64,000 bases of DNA from Aureimonas endophytica (GTDB lineage Bacteria; Pseudomonadota; Alphaproteobacteria; Rhizobiales; Rhizobiaceae): positions 186,001 to 250,000 of the forward strand of contig NZ_BMIQ01000004.1 of the NCBI RefSeq assembly GCF_014642635.1. Direction: 5' to 3'. The notes below the pieces were generated by a model. The model was not told the DNA's origin. It did not search any database and saw nothing but the letters and a program-made list of their open reading frames with translations. The position numbers were made by a program, and so were the translations under genes. This document shows, in pieces, positions 9,420 through 17,800 of the stretch (position 1 is its first letter; each line of letters opens with the position of its first letter).

Positions 9420-10025
9420 ATGCAGAAGTTCGATCACCTGACGGGCGTCGCGGCGCCGATGCCCATCGTCAATGTCGATACCGACATGATCATTCCGAAG
9501 GACTATCTGAAGACCATCCAGCGCACCGGCCTCGGCAAGGGCCTTTTCGCCAATCTGCGCTATCTGGAGGACGGCTCGGAGAACCCGGACTTCGTCCTGA
9601 ACAAGCCGGCCTATCGCCAAGCGGAGATCCTCGTCGCCGGCGACAATTTCGGCTGCGGTTCCTCGCGCGAGCACGCGCCCTGGGCGCTGCTCGACTTCGG
9701 CATCCGCTGCGTGATCTCCACGTCCTTCGCCGACATCTTCTACAATAACTGCTTCAAGAACGGCATCCTGCCAATCGCCGTCTCGCCGGAGGTGCTCCAG
9801 CTCCTTCTCGACGATGCCGAGCGCGGCGCCAATGCCAGGATCACCATCGACCTGGAAAAGCAGGAGATCCACGGGCCGGACGGCGGCACGGTGCATTTCG
9901 ACATCGACCCGTTCCGCAAGCACTGCCTGCTCAACGGGCTCGACGATATCGGCCTCACCATGGAGAAGGCGAAGGGCATCGAGAATTTCGAGACCCGCAT
10001 GGCCGAGGAGCGGCCCTGGGTGTGA
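9420..10025 (+). CDS. leuD: 3-isopropylmalate dehydratase small subunit LeuD
   Basis: 201-residue swivel-domain subunit of isopropylmalate isomerase, which with LeuC converts 2- to 3-isopropylmalate in leucine synthesis. Diagnostic blocks are [13 protein letters not shown] near the N-terminus, [17 protein letters not shown] and [16 protein letters not shown]. The length is normal. The start at 9420 ([10 protein letters not shown]) is where family homology begins. leuC is not in the window. leuB follows after two intervening genes, and a Rid-family gene overlaps the stop. Confidence 0.96.
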   Translation: MQKFDHLTGVAAPMPIVNVDTDMIIPKDYLKTIQRTGLGKGLFANLRYLEDGSENPDFVLNKPAYRQAEILVAGDNFGCGSSREHAPWALLDFGIRCVISTSFADIFYNNCFKNGILPIAVSPEVLQLLLDDAERGANARITIDLEKQEIHGPDGGTVHFDIDPFRKHCLLNGLDDIGLTMEKAKGIENFETRMAEERPWV

Positions 10026-10405
10026 CGGCGCGGCGCCTCGTCTCCACCGGCTCGCCCTTCGAGCGCGAGGCCGGCTATTCCCGCGCCCTCGTCCAGGGCG
10101 ACTGGTGCTTCGTGGCCGGCACGACCGGCTACGACTATGCGGCGATGGCGATGCCGGACAGCGTCGCCGCCCAGGCCGAGAACGCCTTCGCCACGATCGA
10201 GCGCGCCCTCGGCGAGGCGGGCTTCGCGCTCGCCGATCTGGTGCGCGTCAACTATGTCGTGACCGATCCCGCCTTCGCGCCGGAGCTCTTCGAGGTCTCG
10301 GGCCGGCGCCTCGGCGCGATCCGTCCGGCCGCGATGCTGATCGTCGCCGGGCTTCTGAAGCCCGAGATGAAACTCGAGATCGAGGCGACGGCCTTTCGCG
10401 GCTGA
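10022..10405 (+). CDS. Rid (YjgF/YER057c/UK114) family protein
   Basis: 127-residue single-domain Rid-fold protein. It starts at a GTG that overlaps the leuD stop (GTGA), so the two are probably translationally coupled. Blocks [13 protein letters not shown] and [19 protein letters not shown] are typical. In canonical RidA deaminases a conserved Arg sits in VARLPKG before the final EIEA. Here the corresponding segment is [15 protein letters not shown], without that Arg, so enamine/imine deaminase activity cannot be assumed. It may belong to one of the non-archetypal Rid subgroups. Confidence 0.88.
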   Translation: MTARRLVSTGSPFEREAGYSRALVQGDWCFVAGTTGYDYAAMAMPDSVAAQAENAFATIERALGEAGFALADLVRVNYVVTDPAFAPELFEVSGRRLGAIRPAAMLIVAGLLKPEMKLEIEATAFRG

Positions 10406-10412
10406 TCTCCGC

Positions 10413-10547
10413 TCAGCGGCGCGGCAGGCGGGAGCGCGTCTCGCCCTCGCGCTGCACGACGTCGCCCGGCCGAAGCGCGGCGCGCGGATTCGTGCGGGCC
10501 GGTCCGGCGGCACCGTGGCGGGACGGGTGGAGGGCGGCGAGGGTCAT
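10413..10547 (-). CDS. Possible 44-residue protein downstream of mscS-like gene
   Basis: A short ORF begins 20 bases after the stop of the mechanosensitive channel gene and is preceded by a strong GGAAGGAGAG ribosome binding site. The product is basic (start [15 protein letters not shown], later [11 protein letters not shown]) with no membrane segment or known domain. Position and ribosome binding site support translation; conservation is unknown. Confidence 0.45.
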   Translation of the reverse strand: MTLAALHPSRHGAAGPARTNPRAALRPGDVVQREGETRSRLPRR

Positions 10548-10567
10548 GCGGTCTCTCCTTCCGGTCA

Positions 10568-11479
10568 TCATGCGGCGTTGGAGCGGAGCTGCGGCTGCTG
10601 GCCGAGCCGCCGGGCGATCTCGGGCCAGCCCTCCTGGGGCTTGGCGGCGGGGGCGGCGAGCGGCGGCGCCGCCGTCAGCGCCTCGGCGAGAAAGGCGCGC
10701 GTCACCTTCTGCTGGAGGGCATGCGCGTCCTTCACCAGGCAATAGAGCATCACCGTGAATTGCAGCTTGCCGAACTCGGTGGTCGTCACCGTCACCGCAT
10801 GGCCCGGCCCGTCGATCTCCGTGCCGAGCTTGGCCGCCGTCATGCGGTGAAAGCGCGCCGCCCGGTCGGCGTCGCAGGCAAGCGCCTCGGCGCAGGCCCC
10901 CTCCAGCCGCGCCACCGCCGCCTCGACCGGCACCGGATGTTCGAGCGTCAGCGTGAAGCGATGCGGCGCGAAATGGCGCGGCTGCGCCTCGACCCGCACC
11001 GTGCCGGCGAGCAGCACCGAGTTCGGCAGGGTCAGGCGCCGTCCGGTCGACAGATGGCCGAAGCCGTGATGCGGCAGTTCCATGATGGTCGTCGAGAACA
11101 GGCCATGATCGATCACTTCGCCATGCAGGCCGGCGATCTCGATCCGGTCGCCGACCTTGAAGAGCTGGCCGCCGAAGCGCAGCACCGCGCCCGCCGCGCA
11201 CATGATCAGCTCCTTCGTCGCCACCACCAGCGCCACCATGACGGCGGTGAGCGAGAAGACGAGGTTCTGGATCTCGCTCATCCAGACCGCCAGCAGCGCG
11301 AAGGCGACGAGGAGATTGGCGAGCGCCCGCACGGTGAAGCGCCGCTGGCGCGCCACCAGCCGGTCGGCCTCGCGCGTCACCGCGCGCTCGACCAGGAAGC
11401 GGCCGACGAAGGCGAGGCCGAGGATGCAGAGGCTGAGGCCGATATTCTCGGCGAGTTTCGCGGTGATGAAGCTCGGCAT
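10568..11479 (-). CDS. MscS-type mechanosensitive ion channel family protein
   Basis: 303-residue membrane protein with three hydrophobic N-terminal segments (residues about 10-30, 50-70 and 75-100). These are followed by an MscS-like beta domain ([36 protein letters not shown]). The C-terminal part is soluble, and the last residues are Pro/Gln-rich. The family opens pores under membrane tension. The pore helix is less Gly/Ala-patterned than in MscS, so it could be a specialised channel or transport regulator. It lies on the minus strand between leuD and leuB. Confidence 0.85.
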   Translation of the reverse strand: MPSFITAKLAENIGLSLCILGLAFVGRFLVERAVTREADRLVARQRRFTVRALANLLVAFALLAVWMSEIQNLVFSLTAVMVALVVATKELIMCAAGAVLRFGGQLFKVGDRIEIAGLHGEVIDHGLFSTTIMELPHHGFGHLSTGRRLTLPNSVLLAGTVRVEAQPRHFAPHRFTLTLEHPVPVEAAVARLEGACAEALACDADRAARFHRMTAAKLGTEIDGPGHAVTVTTTEFGKLQFTVMLYCLVKDAHALQQKVTRAFLAEALTAAPPLAAPAAKPQEGWPEIARRLGQQPQLRSNAA

Positions 11480-11752
11480 GGAATGCTCGGGACGGCGGAA
11501 CGCGGAAAGGATGGTGCGGCAAGCGGTGTCGGACGGCGATTTCCCTCAAGAAATCATCGTCTTCGCCGTAAGGCCGCGCCATCGCTCGGATGGGTTCGTT
11601 ATCCCGTCCGAGGCTTAAGAAAGGCTTGCCGGATCATGTCCGTTTTCAGGCATTATCAAGGAGCTGGCCGCCATCGAGGTGAACGGGACGCTTGCGCCCT
11701 TGCGGCACCGGCACTAACGAAAACGCGACATTTCGAGATGAAGGAATTTGTC

Positions 11753-12862
11753 ATGTCGCGCAGCCTCCTCCTGCTTCCCGGCGACGGCATCGGCCCTGAG
11801 ACGATGGCCGAGGTCGAGGCGCTGATCGACCTCCTCAATCGCGAGGCGGGAGCGGGCTTCACGGTCGAGCGCGGCCTCGTCGGCGGCGCGGCGCTGGACG
11901 CGCACGGCCTGCCGATCTCGGAGGCGGACATGGCGAAGGCGCTGGCCGCCGACGCGGTGCTGTTCGGCGCGGTGGGCGGCCCGCAATGGGACGGCGTGCC
12001 CTACGAGAAGCGCCCCGAGGCGGGTCTCCTGCGGCTGCGCAAGGATCTCGAGCTCTTCGCCAATCTGCGCCCCGCCATCTGCTATCCGGCGCTGGCCGAG
12101 GCCTCCTCGCTGAAGCGCGAGCTCGTCGACGGGCTGGACATCCTGATCGTGCGCGAGCTGACCGGCGGCGTCTATTTCGGCGAGCCGAAGGAGATCCTCG
12201 ATCTCGGCAACGGCCAGAAGCGCGGCATCGACACCCAGGTCTACGACACGTTCGAGATCGAGCGCATCGCCCGCGTCGCCTTCGAGCTGGCCCGGACGCG
12301 CCGCGGCCGCGTGACGAGCATGGAGAAGCGCAACGTCATGAAGTCGGGCGTGCTCTGGAACGAGGTGGTGACGCAGACCGGCCGCGACTATCCCGACGTC
12401 GCGCTCGACCACATGCTGGCCGATGCCGGCGGCATGCAGCTCGTGCGCGCCCCCAAGCAGTTCGACGTGATCGTGACGGACAATCTCTTCGGCGACATGC
12501 TGTCCGACATCGCGGCGATGCTGACCGGCTCGCTCGGCATGCTGCCCTCGGCCTCGCTCGGGCGCCCCGACGAGACCACCGGCCGGCGCCGCGCCATGTA
12601 CGAGCCCGTCCACGGCTCGGCCCCGGACATCGCCGGCAAGGGGATCGCCAATCCGATCGCGATGATCGCCTCCTTCGCGATGTGCCTGCGCTATTCCTTC
12701 GCGATGATCCGCGAAGCCGAGGCGCTGGAGGCGGCGGTCGCCGAGGTGCTGGAAAGCGGAACCCGCACCGGCGACATCATGGCCCCCGGCTGCCGCCAGG
12801 TCGGCACCACCGAGATGGGCGCCGCCGTGCTGAAGGCCTTCGAGGCGAAGCTGGCGGGTTGA
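11753..12862 (+). CDS. leuB: 3-isopropylmalate dehydrogenase LeuB
   Basis: 369-residue NAD-dependent oxidative decarboxylase of leucine synthesis. Recognisable are [12 protein letters not shown] at the start, [14 protein letters not shown], the substrate-site [10 protein letters not shown], and the signature [18 protein letters not shown] 11753 ([10 protein letters not shown]) is preferred over ATG 11738 because AAGGAA lies six bases upstream. A still longer in-frame extension exists upstream but has no homology. Together with leuD it supplies two leucine-pathway enzymes here. Confidence 0.96.
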   Translation: MSRSLLLLPGDGIGPETMAEVEALIDLLNREAGAGFTVERGLVGGAALDAHGLPISEADMAKALAADAVLFGAVGGPQWDGVPYEKRPEAGLLRLRKDLELFANLRPAICYPALAEASSLKRELVDGLDILIVRELTGGVYFGEPKEILDLGNGQKRGIDTQVYDTFEIERIARVAFELARTRRGRVTSMEKRNVMKSGVLWNEVVTQTGRDYPDVALDHMLADAGGMQLVRAPKQFDVIVTDNLFGDMLSDIAAMLTGSLGMLPSASLGRPDETTGRRRAMYEPVHGSAPDIAGKGIANPIAMIASFAMCLRYSFAMIREAEALEAAVAEVLESGTRTGDIMAPGCRQVGTTEMGAAVLKAFEAKLAG

Positions 12863-12909
12863 AAGCCGGATGATCCGGCGGCGACTCGGCTCGTGAAGCG
12901 GACGATGTG

Positions 12910-13353
12910 ATGCGCGGCCCGAAGCGGCGGAACGAGACCCTCGTCCCGCTTCCGCCCCTTCTCGATTTCAGCGTCGCCGGACCCGCCGTGTCGTTTCGCG
13001 CCCGGCGGAAGCCTTTGCTCCATGCCTGGAGGGACAAGGTCCGCGCCGCCGCCATGGCGGCGCATGGCGGGGAGTTGCTGTCGGGAGGCCTGACGGTCTG
13101 GATCACCGAATTCAGCCAGGTCGCCACGAAGGACCGGGACAATCTGGCCAAGCCGATGCTCGATGCCATGCAGGGCGTCATCTATGCCGACGACCGGCAG
13201 GTCCTCGAACTGCATGTGGACTGGAGCGACATCGACGGTTCCTATATCGTGCGGCATATGTCGCCCGTCGTCGCCGCCGCCTTGAGCAGAGGCGACGAAT
13301 TCCTCTGGCTGAGGGTGGCGCGACACGTTCCGAGGACGGACCTTCTGTCGTGA
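12910..13353 (+). CDS. RusA-family crossover-junction endonuclease-like protein
   Basis: 147-residue protein. Residues about 60-105 carry the RusA pattern: an aspartate cluster in KDRDNLAKPMLDAMQGVI (Asp75, Asp77, Lys81, Asp85) followed by a paired DD in YADDRQVLELHVDW (Asp94-Asp95). RusA enzymes resolve Holliday junctions and are mostly phage or prophage genes, but no phage genes are nearby. The next gene overlaps by four bases (GTGA), so the two form a unit. The start could also be GTG 12907, and there is no strong ribosome binding site. Base composition looks slightly less GC-rich than its neighbours, which fits acquisition. Confidence 0.8.
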   Translation: MRGPKRRNETLVPLPPLLDFSVAGPAVSFRARRKPLLHAWRDKVRAAAMAAHGGELLSGGLTVWITEFSQVATKDRDNLAKPMLDAMQGVIYADDRQVLELHVDWSDIDGSYIVRHMSPVVAAALSRGDEFLWLRVARHVPRTDLLS

Positions 13354-14012
13354 CGAAAGCATCGCTCACTCCCGAAGAGACGAAAATCCGAGCCGTCGCG
13401 CGCCAATATCGCCGTAGGGGATATACGGCTCTCGTTCCGAGGGGGCCGATCGAACTGCCGCAGGGATTGGAAGGCTATGTGCCGGATCTCATCGCCACGA
13501 ACGGGCGGGAAACCGTTCTGGTCGAGGTCAAGCAAAGCGATGCCGTGCGCAAGGCGAACGAGTTGACCCTCGTCGCAGACCGGGTGGCGCGGCTGCCCGG
13601 CTGGCGGTTCGAACTCATCGCGATCGCGCCCGAGCCCGCCGGCAGGCTTGCGACCCGGGAGCAATTGGCCACTTTGGCGGATAAGGTGGATCGGGCCCTC
13701 GCGGCGGGTCTGTCCGACATGGCCCTCGATTACGCCGCCCATGCCGCCGGCCTATTGATAACGGAAGCCGGCCGCCTCGAAGGCCTGAAGGTCGATCATA
13801 TGGCGACGCGGGACGTGGCGCGGGAACTGGTGGTCCGGGGCGTGCTCCCGAAGCCGCTTTTCGAGAGCTTCGACCTTGCCTGGCGCCGGCGGGGCGAACT
13901 CATGCATCTCGACCCGACCGAACTCGCGCCATCCTCGGAAGAGGTGCGGCAGGTGATGCGCCTGATCGAAAACCTGCGCGCTGAACTAGACGCGGAATCC
14001 GCCGCTGCTTGA
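13350..14012 (+). CDS. PD-(D/E)XK nuclease-like protein with HEPN-like C-terminal domain
   Basis: 220-residue protein, GTG start overlapping the RusA-like gene. Residues 44-61 show the restriction-endonuclease-fold pattern: PD (45-46), then VLVEVK with the E-x-K at 59-61. The C-terminal half is helical and contains RRGELMH, with Arg181 and His186 in the R-x4-H spacing of HEPN RNase domains. I cannot assign a named family. The combination suggests a nuclease acting on DNA, RNA or both, together with the RusA-like partner. The catalytic assignments are pattern-based and should be tested by profile search. Confidence 0.65.
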   Translation: MTKASLTPEETKIRAVARQYRRRGYTALVPRGPIELPQGLEGYVPDLIATNGRETVLVEVKQSDAVRKANELTLVADRVARLPGWRFELIAIAPEPAGRLATREQLATLADKVDRALAAGLSDMALDYAAHAAGLLITEAGRLEGLKVDHMATRDVARELVVRGVLPKPLFESFDLAWRRRGELMHLDPTELAPSSEEVRQVMRLIENLRAELDAESAAA

Positions 14013-14051
14013 GGCGGAGATCGACCGGAGCGCAAGCGCGATAAGATGGAA

Positions 14052-14077
14052 GACCCGCCGGATCGCTCCGGCGGGTC
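14052..14077. terminator. Hairpin between convergent genes
   Basis: A perfect 11-bp stem (GACCCGCCGGA / TCCGGCGGGTC) with a TCGC tetraloop lies between the end of the nuclease gene and the end of the convergent MHS transporter gene. There is no T-run on either strand, so it may act as a factor-assisted or bidirectional terminator or protect the 3' ends. Confidence 0.55.
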
Positions 14078-14096
14078 GCCACGACGGACGGGTGTT

Positions 14097-15842
14097 TCAG
14101 ACCGCGTCGATATCGACATCCTTGGTTTCGCGCACGAAGAGGAGGCCGATGACCAGGGTCGCGGCGGCGATGACGATCGGGTACCAGAGGCCGTAATAGA
14201 TGTCGCCCGTCGCCGCCACCATCGCGAAGGAGGTGGTGGGCAGGAAGCCGCCGAACCAGCCGTTGCCGATATGGTAGGGCAGCGACATCGAGGTGTAGCG
14301 GATGCGCGTTGGGAACATCTCCACCAGCATCGCCGCGATCGGCCCGTAGACCATCGTCACGTAGAGGACGAGGACGAAGAGCAGCAGCGTCACCATCACG
14401 GTGTTGGTGCGCGCCGGATCGGCCTTCACCGGATATTGGGCGGTGTCGAGCGCGGTCTTGAGGCTCGCGTCGAAGGCGGCGGCCGGCGTCGCGGGCGTGG
14501 CCGCGGCGGGGGCGGCCGGCGCGGCTGCGGGCGCGGCGGGCGCGGGCGTCGGCGCATGGCCGAGCTCGACCTTGGCCGCCTCCGGGGCGGGGGCCGCCCT
14601 ATAGGACGGGATCACCGTCTCGCCGACCTTCACCGAAGCCGTGGTGCCGGCGGGCGCCGCCTCGTTCACGTAAGGAACGCCGCGCTTGACGAGCGCCGCC
14701 TTGGCGATGTCGCAGGAGGTGGTGAATTTCGAGGTGCCGACCGGGTTGAACTGGAACGAGCATTCGGCGGGATCGGCGATGACGGTGATGGGCGCGCGGG
14801 CGATCGCCTCCTCCAGCGCCGGATTGGCGTAGTGGGTGATGCCCTTGAAGAGCGGGAAATAGGTGAGGCAGGCGAGCGCCAGCCCGGCCATGATGATCGG
14901 CTTGCGGCCGATCCGGTCGGACAGGGTGCCGAAGATGACGAAGAAGGGCGTCGCGATGAGCAGCGCCGCCGCGATCATCAGATTGGCCGGCTGGGCGTCC
15001 ACCTTCAGCGTCTGCGTCAGGAAGAACAGGGCATAGAACTGGCCCGTGTACCAGACCACCGCCTGCCCGGCGACGATGCCGAACAGCGCCAGGAGCACGA
15101 TCTTCAGATTGCCCCAGCGGGCGAAGGATTCGGTGAGGGGCGCCTTCGAGGCCTTGCCCTCCGCCTTCATCTTCACGAAGGCCGGGCTTTCCGACAGCAT
15201 CATGCGGATCCAGACCGAGATGCCGAGCAGCACGACCGAGACGAGGAAGGGAATGCGCCAGCCCCAGGCGTTGAAATCCTCCGCCGACATGGAGACGCGG
15301 CAGCCGAGAATGACGAGCAGCGACAGGAACAGGCCGAGCGTCGCCGTGGTCTGGATCCAGGACGTATAGGCGCCGCGCTTGCCGTGCGGCGCATGCTCGG
15401 CGACATAGGTCGCCGCGCCGCCATATTCGCCGCCGAGCGCCAGGCCCTGGAGCAGGCGCAGCGCGATGAGGATCACCGGCGCCGCGATGCCGATCGCCGC
15501 GTAGTTCGGCAGGATGCCGACGACGAAGGTCGACAGGCCCATGATCAGGATGGTGACGAGAAAGGTATATTTGCGGCCGATCATGTCGCCGAGCCGGCCG
15601 AAGACCAGCGCGCCGAAGGGGCGCACCGCGAAGCCGGCCGCGAAGGCGAGCAGCGCGAAGATGAAGGCCGCCGTCGGATTGACGCCGGAGAAGAACTGCG
15701 TCGCGATCACCGCCGACAGCGAGCCGTAGAGATAGAAGTCGTACCATTCGAAGACGGTGCCGAGCGAGGAGGCGAAGATGACCTTCTTCTCCTCGCGCGT
15801 CATCGCGCGCGCATCCTCGTAGCTCGTATGGACCGTGACCAT
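14097..15842 (-). CDS. MFS transporter of the metabolite:H+ symporter (MHS) type with long periplasmic/loop insertion
   Basis: 581-residue major facilitator with the MHS start GTVFEWYDFYLYGSL and the motif-A-like sequence FGRLGDMIGRKYT. Related members (ProP, KgtP, ShiA) import osmolytes, dicarboxylates or shikimate with protons; the substrate here is unknown. Residues about 336-480 form a long insertion before the last membrane segments. It has two Cys (361, 377) and a low-complexity Ala/Pro tract (about 415-456). The start at 15842 has a GGGAGG ribosome binding site; the frame extends only seven codons further. Confidence 0.88.
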   Translation of the reverse strand: MVTVHTSYEDARAMTREEKKVIFASSLGTVFEWYDFYLYGSLSAVIATQFFSGVNPTAAFIFALLAFAAGFAVRPFGALVFGRLGDMIGRKYTFLVTILIMGLSTFVVGILPNYAAIGIAAPVILIALRLLQGLALGGEYGGAATYVAEHAPHGKRGAYTSWIQTTATLGLFLSLLVILGCRVSMSAEDFNAWGWRIPFLVSVVLLGISVWIRMMLSESPAFVKMKAEGKASKAPLTESFARWGNLKIVLLALFGIVAGQAVVWYTGQFYALFFLTQTLKVDAQPANLMIAAALLIATPFFVIFGTLSDRIGRKPIIMAGLALACLTYFPLFKGITHYANPALEEAIARAPITVIADPAECSFQFNPVGTSKFTTSCDIAKAALVKRGVPYVNEAAPAGTTASVKVGETVIPSYRAAPAPEAAKVELGHAPTPAPAAPAAAPAAPAAATPATPAAAFDASLKTALDTAQYPVKADPARTNTVMVTLLLFVLVLYVTMVYGPIAAMLVEMFPTRIRYTSMSLPYHIGNGWFGGFLPTTSFAMVAATGDIYYGLWYPIVIAAATLVIGLLFVRETKDVDIDAV

Positions 15843-16122
15843 GCCGCCTGACCTCCCAAGCAACCGGGGTCCCGCGGCAGGACGGCGCCGCGCGCCCCTT
15901 CTCTCCTCGGCGGCGCGACGCCCCCAAGGGCCGCGCCGGCCGGTGCTTCGCCTCCCCGCGAGCCCGACCCGAAAATTGATAGGGCTTTCGCGTGCTCGCG
16001 CCAGTGGAATCTTGCGGCCCGGGTGGCTATCGGCTCACATCGAAGTCAACGGGGCGCCGCGAGGCAACCCTTCGGCCCGCCGCGCATTTCCATCGTCAAA
16101 CGGCCATGGAAGGATCGGACCC

Positions 16123-16218
16123 GTGATCAGAGGCATCTTGAAGGCTCTCATCGTCGGCTGGATCACCAAGAAGTTCATCGAGCGCCGCGACGACCGCGAG
16201 CCGGTTCGCCGCGCCTGA
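16123..16218 (+). CDS. Possible 31-residue membrane-associated microprotein
   Basis: GTG-started ORF, preceded by GGAAGG about ten bases upstream and followed 20 bases later by a strong intrinsic terminator. The product starts VIRGILKALIVGW and then becomes strongly charged (KKFIERRDDREP), like a short amphipathic or membrane-anchored peptide. There is no homology I can recognise. The dedicated terminator is the best argument that a small transcript is made here. Confidence 0.45.
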   Translation: MIRGILKALIVGWITKKFIERRDDREPVRRA

Positions 16219-16239
16219 ACCCTCCAGCCCTCATGACCA

Positions 16240-16272
16240 GGACCGGTCGACCCGCGCGGCCGGTCCTTTTTC
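16240..16272 (+). terminator. Rho-independent terminator
   Basis: GGACCGG pairs perfectly with CCGGTCC across a 13-base loop and is followed by TTTTT. It ends the short transcript that would carry the 31-residue ORF. It lies just before the 3' end of the convergent COG0523 GTPase gene. Confidence 0.8.
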
Positions 16273-16288
16273 GTTCGGCGTCCGCGCC

Positions 16289-17527
16289 TCAGGCCGCCGC
16301 GCCCCAGCGCGGAAAAGGATCGGCGAGGCGCCGATAGCGGCCCGGCTCGAAGCCCTTCTCCTCCTCCGCCCCCACCAGGCAGGCATCGAGCGCCGCGCGG
16401 ATCGCCGCCTCGTCCATCGCCTGGCCGATGAAGACGAGCTCCTGGCGCCGGTCGCCCCAGACGGGGCTCCAATGGCGCCCGACGAGGTCGCGCCATTCGG
16501 ACACGTCCGGCCAGCGCTCCTTCGGCACCGCCGCCCACCAGCGCCCGAGGCCGGACATGCGGGCGACCGCCCCGGCCAGCGAGAACTCGCCGACCCAGTC
16601 CGGCCGCGTCGCCAGCCAGAAATGCCCCTTGGCGCGGATGAGGCCCGGCCAGGTCGCCTTGGAAAAGGCGTCGAAGCGCGTCGGATCGAAGGGCCGGCGC
16701 GCCCGGTAGACGAAACTGGAGATCCCGTATTCCTCGGTTTCCGGCACATGGTCGGCGAAGCCGTAGAGCTCCTTGTACCAGAGCGGATGGCTCTGCGCCT
16801 TCTCCTCGTCGAAGAGGCCGGTATTGAGGACGAGATTCAGCGGCACGCGGCCGAAATCCGTCTCCAGCACGAGCGCATCGGCATTCAGCGCGGCGACCAC
16901 CGCCCGCACATGGCCGCGCTGCGTCGCATCCACCTCGGACACCTTGTTGATCACCACGACATCGGCGAACTCGATCTGCTCGACCAGGAGGTCGACCAGC
17001 GTGCGCGTGTCACCCTCGCCCGCCGTCTCGCCCCGCGCGGCGAGGAGATCGTGCGAGCCGAAATCCCGTAGCAGCGAGGCGGCGTCGACCACCGTCACCA
17101 TCGTGTCGAGCCGGGCGACATCGGACAGGCTGGCGCCCGTCTCGTCGCGGAAGGAGAAGGTCGCCGCGACGGGCAGGGGCTCGGCGATGCCGGTGCCCTC
17201 GATCAGGAGATAGTCGAAGCGGTTCTCCGCCGTCAGCCGCCGCACCTCGTCCATCAGGTCGCCGCGCAGCGTGCAGCAGATGCAGCCATTGGTCATCTCG
17301 ACAAGGGATTCCTCCTTGCGTGACAGGTCCGCCCCGCCGCTGCGCACGAGATCGGCGTCGATATTCACCTCGCTCATGTCGTTGACGATCACCGCGACGC
17401 GCCGGCCCTCGCGATTGTTGAGGATGTGGTTGAGCAGCGTCGTCTTGCCGGCGCCGAGAAAGCCCGAAAGGACCGTGACGGGAAGGCGCGGCGCGGTCTC
17501 CACCGCGTCGCAGCGAAAGCGGCTCAT
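16289..17527 (-). CDS. COG0523/CobW-family GTP-binding metallochaperone
   Basis: 412-residue G3E-family P-loop GTPase. It has Walker A ([16 protein letters not shown]), the metal-binding CxCC motif in [11 protein letters not shown], an NKVSEVD guanine-recognition element, and a CobW C-terminal domain (residues about 260-400). Members deliver zinc or other metals. A Zur-like operator 17 bases upstream of the start suggests a zinc-starvation chaperone (ZigA/ZagA type). The start MSRFRCD at 17527 is favoured by a GGAGAG ribosome binding site; an alternative lies four codons upstream. Confidence 0.9.
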   Translation of the reverse strand: MSRFRCDAVETAPRLPVTVLSGFLGAGKTTLLNHILNNREGRRVAVIVNDMSEVNIDADLVRSGGADLSRKEESLVEMTNGCICCTLRGDLMDEVRRLTAENRFDYLLIEGTGIAEPLPVAATFSFRDETGASLSDVARLDTMVTVVDAASLLRDFGSHDLLAARGETAGEGDTRTLVDLLVEQIEFADVVVINKVSEVDATQRGHVRAVVAALNADALVLETDFGRVPLNLVLNTGLFDEEKAQSHPLWYKELYGFADHVPETEEYGISSFVYRARRPFDPTRFDAFSKATWPGLIRAKGHFWLATRPDWVGEFSLAGAVARMSGLGRWWAAVPKERWPDVSEWRDLVGRHWSPVWGDRRQELVFIGQAMDEAAIRAALDACLVGAEEEKGFEPGRYRRLADPFPRWGAAA

Positions 17528-17543
17528 GGGTCTCTCCAATCAG

Positions 17544-17560
17544 ATGTAACAATATAACGT
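17544..17560 (-). promoter_or_regulatory. Zur-like operator of the COG0523 GTPase gene
   Basis: Read on the minus strand, ACGTTATATTGTTACAT matches the pattern ATGTTATAxTATAACAT remembered for alphaproteobacterial Zur sites at 14 of 17 positions. It is an A/T-rich near-palindrome in a very GC-rich context. It sits between -17 and -33 of the start codon, where a bound repressor would block transcription or initiation. Confidence 0.6.
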
Positions 17561-17644
17561 TATGGGAAGCGATCCCACTTGGCAAGCGCCCGACGGCGGG
17601 GCTGAAACCGGCGGCGCCGGCCGCGCCCTCCCGAAAAGCAATGG

Positions 17645-17673
17645 TTGACTTCCCTTTTCCGCGCGCCCATAGC
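17645..17673 (+). promoter_or_regulatory. Candidate housekeeping promoter of asd
   Basis: TTGACT, a 17-base spacer and CATAGC form a good -35/-10 pair for the alphaproteobacterial vegetative sigma factor. It lies about 127 bases upstream of asd and faces it. This is a consensus match only. Confidence 0.45.
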
Positions 17674-17800
17674 TCCGCCCATGACGACGCGCTTCGCCCC
17701 GAAAACCATTCTCATTCGCTGACCCGCCGCCCCGCTTGTCTCCCCGGGGTGGGCGAGAAGCGCGCTGCCACAGGTTTCGGGAGGCGAGGGCGGAGTGAAG

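Noticed and set aside
11480-11752. Leucine-type leader peptide before leuB
   Set aside because: The short in-frame extension MSVFRHYQ... lacks a Leu run and no attenuator hairpin with a T-run was found.
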